The translations under genes and the position numbers were made by a program. 64,000 bases of DNA from CALMBW01 sp963779645. GTDB lineage: Bacteria > Actinomycetota > CADDZG01 > WHSQ01. Where the stretch lies: NCBI GenBank assembly GCA_963779645.1, contig CAVZYX010000005.1, positions 1 to 64,000 of the forward strand, given 5' to 3'. The notes beneath the pieces were generated by a model that did no database searches, was not told where the DNA came from, and saw nothing but the letters and a program-made list of their open reading frames with translations. Of this stretch, positions 62,650-64,000 are shown piece after piece. Each line of letters starts with the position of its first letter. The stretch's first letter is position 1.

Positions 62650-63836
62650 TAACCTTGCGCGCCGCTCTCGGAGAGCACGATCCCTTGGAGGATCTCGATC
62701 GCTCGATCGAACTGAGTGTCCTCGTCCGCGGCGAGCTTGACCCGGAAATCGGGAGCGATCCCCTCTCCACTGATATTGCGACCGCTGGGCGTCAGGTAGG
62801 CGGCCGTTGTGAATTTCACAGCCGATGAATCCGACAGCGGAACGACCTCTTGGACCGACCCCTTCCCGTACGTCGTGATGCCGATCAGTACGGCACGGTC
62901 CCGATCCTGGAGAGCTCCGGCCACGATCTCGGATGCGCTGGCGGTGCCCTCATTGACGAGAACGACGAGCGGGAGCTCCTCATAGGCATCCCCGGTTGCG
63001 TCGTAAACGACGTCTTCCTCGTTAGCGGCCCGGTAAGTGACGACCTCGCCATCTTCGATGAAGACGCTGGCGACCTCGATCGCCTCACTGAAGAGGCCAC
63101 CTCCGTTGTCTCTTAGATCCAAGATGATGCCTTCGGCTCCCCGGTCCGTGAGCTTTCGAACCTCCTGGCGCACCTGCTTACCAGCGTTCCGAGCGAAGCC
63201 GAATAGACGGACGTAGCCGAGCCCATCGGGCGTCAACCGCGCTTGCAGATTGGGAAGGTCGATCTCCGCACGCTCGATCTCGAAATTGACGGGCTCGCCT
63301 GCTCGTTCGATATCCAATTTCACGGTGGACCCCGCCGGGCCTTTGATAAGAGCGACGGCGTCGTCGGTCGAGATCTCCGACACGACCTGCCCATCTATGG
63401 CAGTGATCACATCACCGCGCTCGAGGCCTGCTTCGACCGCCGGCGTGTCGGGCAAGACGGAAACGATCTGCAGCTCCTTCTTCTTCAGCTTTAGCCACAC
63501 GCCGATCCCCGAGAAGCGACCCGTAGTCAGTTCCTGAAAGCTCCGATAGCCACGCGGCGAATAGAAGAAGGCGTAGGGATCCTCGGTTTTCTGAAGGGCC
63601 TCGATCATCCCCTTGACGGCACCGCGAGCAAGGATCGTCTCATCGGGGGCCTCCACCGCCTCGAGCAAGATCCGGTCATAGGCCTCCTGGATCAGATCCG
63701 ACCCCTCGACCGCCTCAGCCGTGATCGCCCTTGTCGTGGATGATCGCTGGCCGAGGGAGAACCCGACCGAGAAGATCCCGAGCGCGGCAACACCGGCGGT
63801 CATCGCGATGATCAGGGACTTCTGCCAGCTCTCCAT
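62649..63836 (-). CDS. ctpA: C-terminal processing peptidase (S41, CtpA-type)
   Basis: 395 residues, ATG 63,836. N-terminal membrane anchor SLIIAMTAGVAALGIFSVGF. PDZ domain (LQIVSVLPDTPAVEAGLERG). Catalytic Ser in VNEGTASASEIVAGAL and Lys in TTYGKGSVQEVVPL. Acts outside the membrane on protein C-termini, often controlling cell-wall hydrolases; the upstream M23 peptidase is a plausible target. Common actinobacterial order: ftsE-ftsX-M23-S41-smpB. Confidence 0.92.
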   Translation of the reverse strand: MESWQKSLIIAMTAGVAALGIFSVGFSLGQRSSTTRAITAEAVEGSDLIQEAYDRILLEAVEAPDETILARGAVKGMIEALQKTEDPYAFFYSPRGYRSFQELTTGRFSGIGVWLKLKKKELQIVSVLPDTPAVEAGLERGDVITAIDGQVVSEISTDDAVALIKGPAGSTVKLDIERAGEPVNFEIERAEIDLPNLQARLTPDGLGYVRLFGFARNAGKQVRQEVRKLTDRGAEGIILDLRDNGGGLFSEAIEVASVFIEDGEVVTYRAANEEDVVYDATGDAYEELPLVVLVNEGTASASEIVAGALQDRDRAVLIGITTYGKGSVQEVVPLSDSSAVKFTTAAYLTPSGRNISGEGIAPDFRVKLAADEDTQFDRAIEILQGIVLSESGAQG

Positions 63837-63881
63837 CAGGCCTACAGGCTATCCGCCAGCGCGGGCTACCTATTTGTGTCG

Positions 63882-64000
63882 CTACAGGTAAGGCATGGGG
63901 TCGACGGGGCTTCCGTTTACCCGCACCTCGAAGTGCAAGTGAGGGCCGGTGCAGTAACCCGTGCACCCGACGGCGCCGATCGATGTGCCTCGCTGAACGA
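63882..64000 (-). CDS. M23-family metallopeptidase, C-terminal end only
   Basis: The gene runs off the window. Visible end: RGTSIGAVGCTGYCTGPHLH followed by FEVRVNGSPVDPMPYL and TAG at 63,884-63,882. GPHLHFEVR is the HxH zinc motif of lysostaphin-type peptidases. Cell-wall endopeptidase, probably part of the FtsEX-linked division set. A short gap (46 bases) separates it from ctpA. Confidence 0.88.
   Translation of the reverse strand, partial: VQRGTSIGAVGCTGYCTGPHLHFEVRVNGSPVDPMPYL

Overview
The window joins two unrelated genomes. Bases 1 to about 21,690 are AT-rich and Bacteroidota-like: SusD remnant, FG-GAP repeats, DUF4091 and DUF5107 proteins, a Chitinophagaceae-type nuo cluster. Bases from about 21,690 to the end are GC-rich and actinobacterial: a gene order like the Mycobacterium tuberculosis mec-cysO-cysM-murI-Rv1339-rph-rdgB locus, mycothiol-type enzymes, GpgS and an actinobacterial-type tmRNA. 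Composition, codon use and taxonomic character all change inside nuoL. The simplest reading is a chimeric contig. Nearly every gene left of the join is broken by frameshifts, as in an uncorrected long read. Right of it only a few lesions are visible (21,781, about 23,130 and about 45,845).

Layout of the left part: a propeller-isomerase fusion (89-2107, intact), a NahK-like kinase, an FHS sugar transporter, a SusD remnant, DUF4091 and DUF5107 secreted proteins (sugar uptake and processing), NDH-2, a serine hydrolase, a GNAT enzyme, a ferredoxin-NADP-reductase-like flavoprotein, and then nuoA-B-C-D-H-I-J-K-L. nuoE, nuoF and nuoG are absent and nuoL is cut at the join.

Layout of the right part: 21.7-24 kb holds a DinB/MDMPI-like protein with an in-frame TAG, an MFS transporter, tRNA-His and tRNA-Lys. 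24-29 kb holds an LVIVD propeller operon, a divergent arsM/arsR pair and an AlkA-type glycosylase. 29.2-37 kb is a leftward run of exported beta-propellers and copper proteins (cupredoxin, CopC, YcnI). 37-48 kb holds acetyltransferase, X-Pro peptidase-like hydrolase, membrane cupredoxin, a VanY-like protein with propeller-like repeats, an Agd3-like deacetylase, GpgS, an anti-sigma-type ATPase, and tRNA-Leu abutting a HisN-like phosphatase. 48.2-55.2 kb is a compact operon PIG-L-selD-mec-cysO-cysM-murI-MBL-rph-rdgB-pdxH (right to left) with stop/start overlaps at most joints. 55.3-57.3 kb holds an RTX-repeat protein and a lipoprotein. 60.8-64 kb is the trans-translation/division block ssrA, unknown gene, smpB, ctpA, M23 peptidase.

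The most unusual part is 57.4-60.9 kb. The real tmRNA gene ends at 60,826, and lying 3' of it are a tandem array of 61-bp copies derived from the tmRNA 3' end (57,451-57,690), a vapBC-type toxin-antitoxin pair bracketed by two 28-bp repeats that share the acceptor-stem motif, a large glycine-rich/thrombospondin-3-like exported protein, and a short ORF that looks like the C-terminal remnant of a large serine recombinase and runs into the tmRNA. I read this as a decayed, repeatedly used ssrA integration site.
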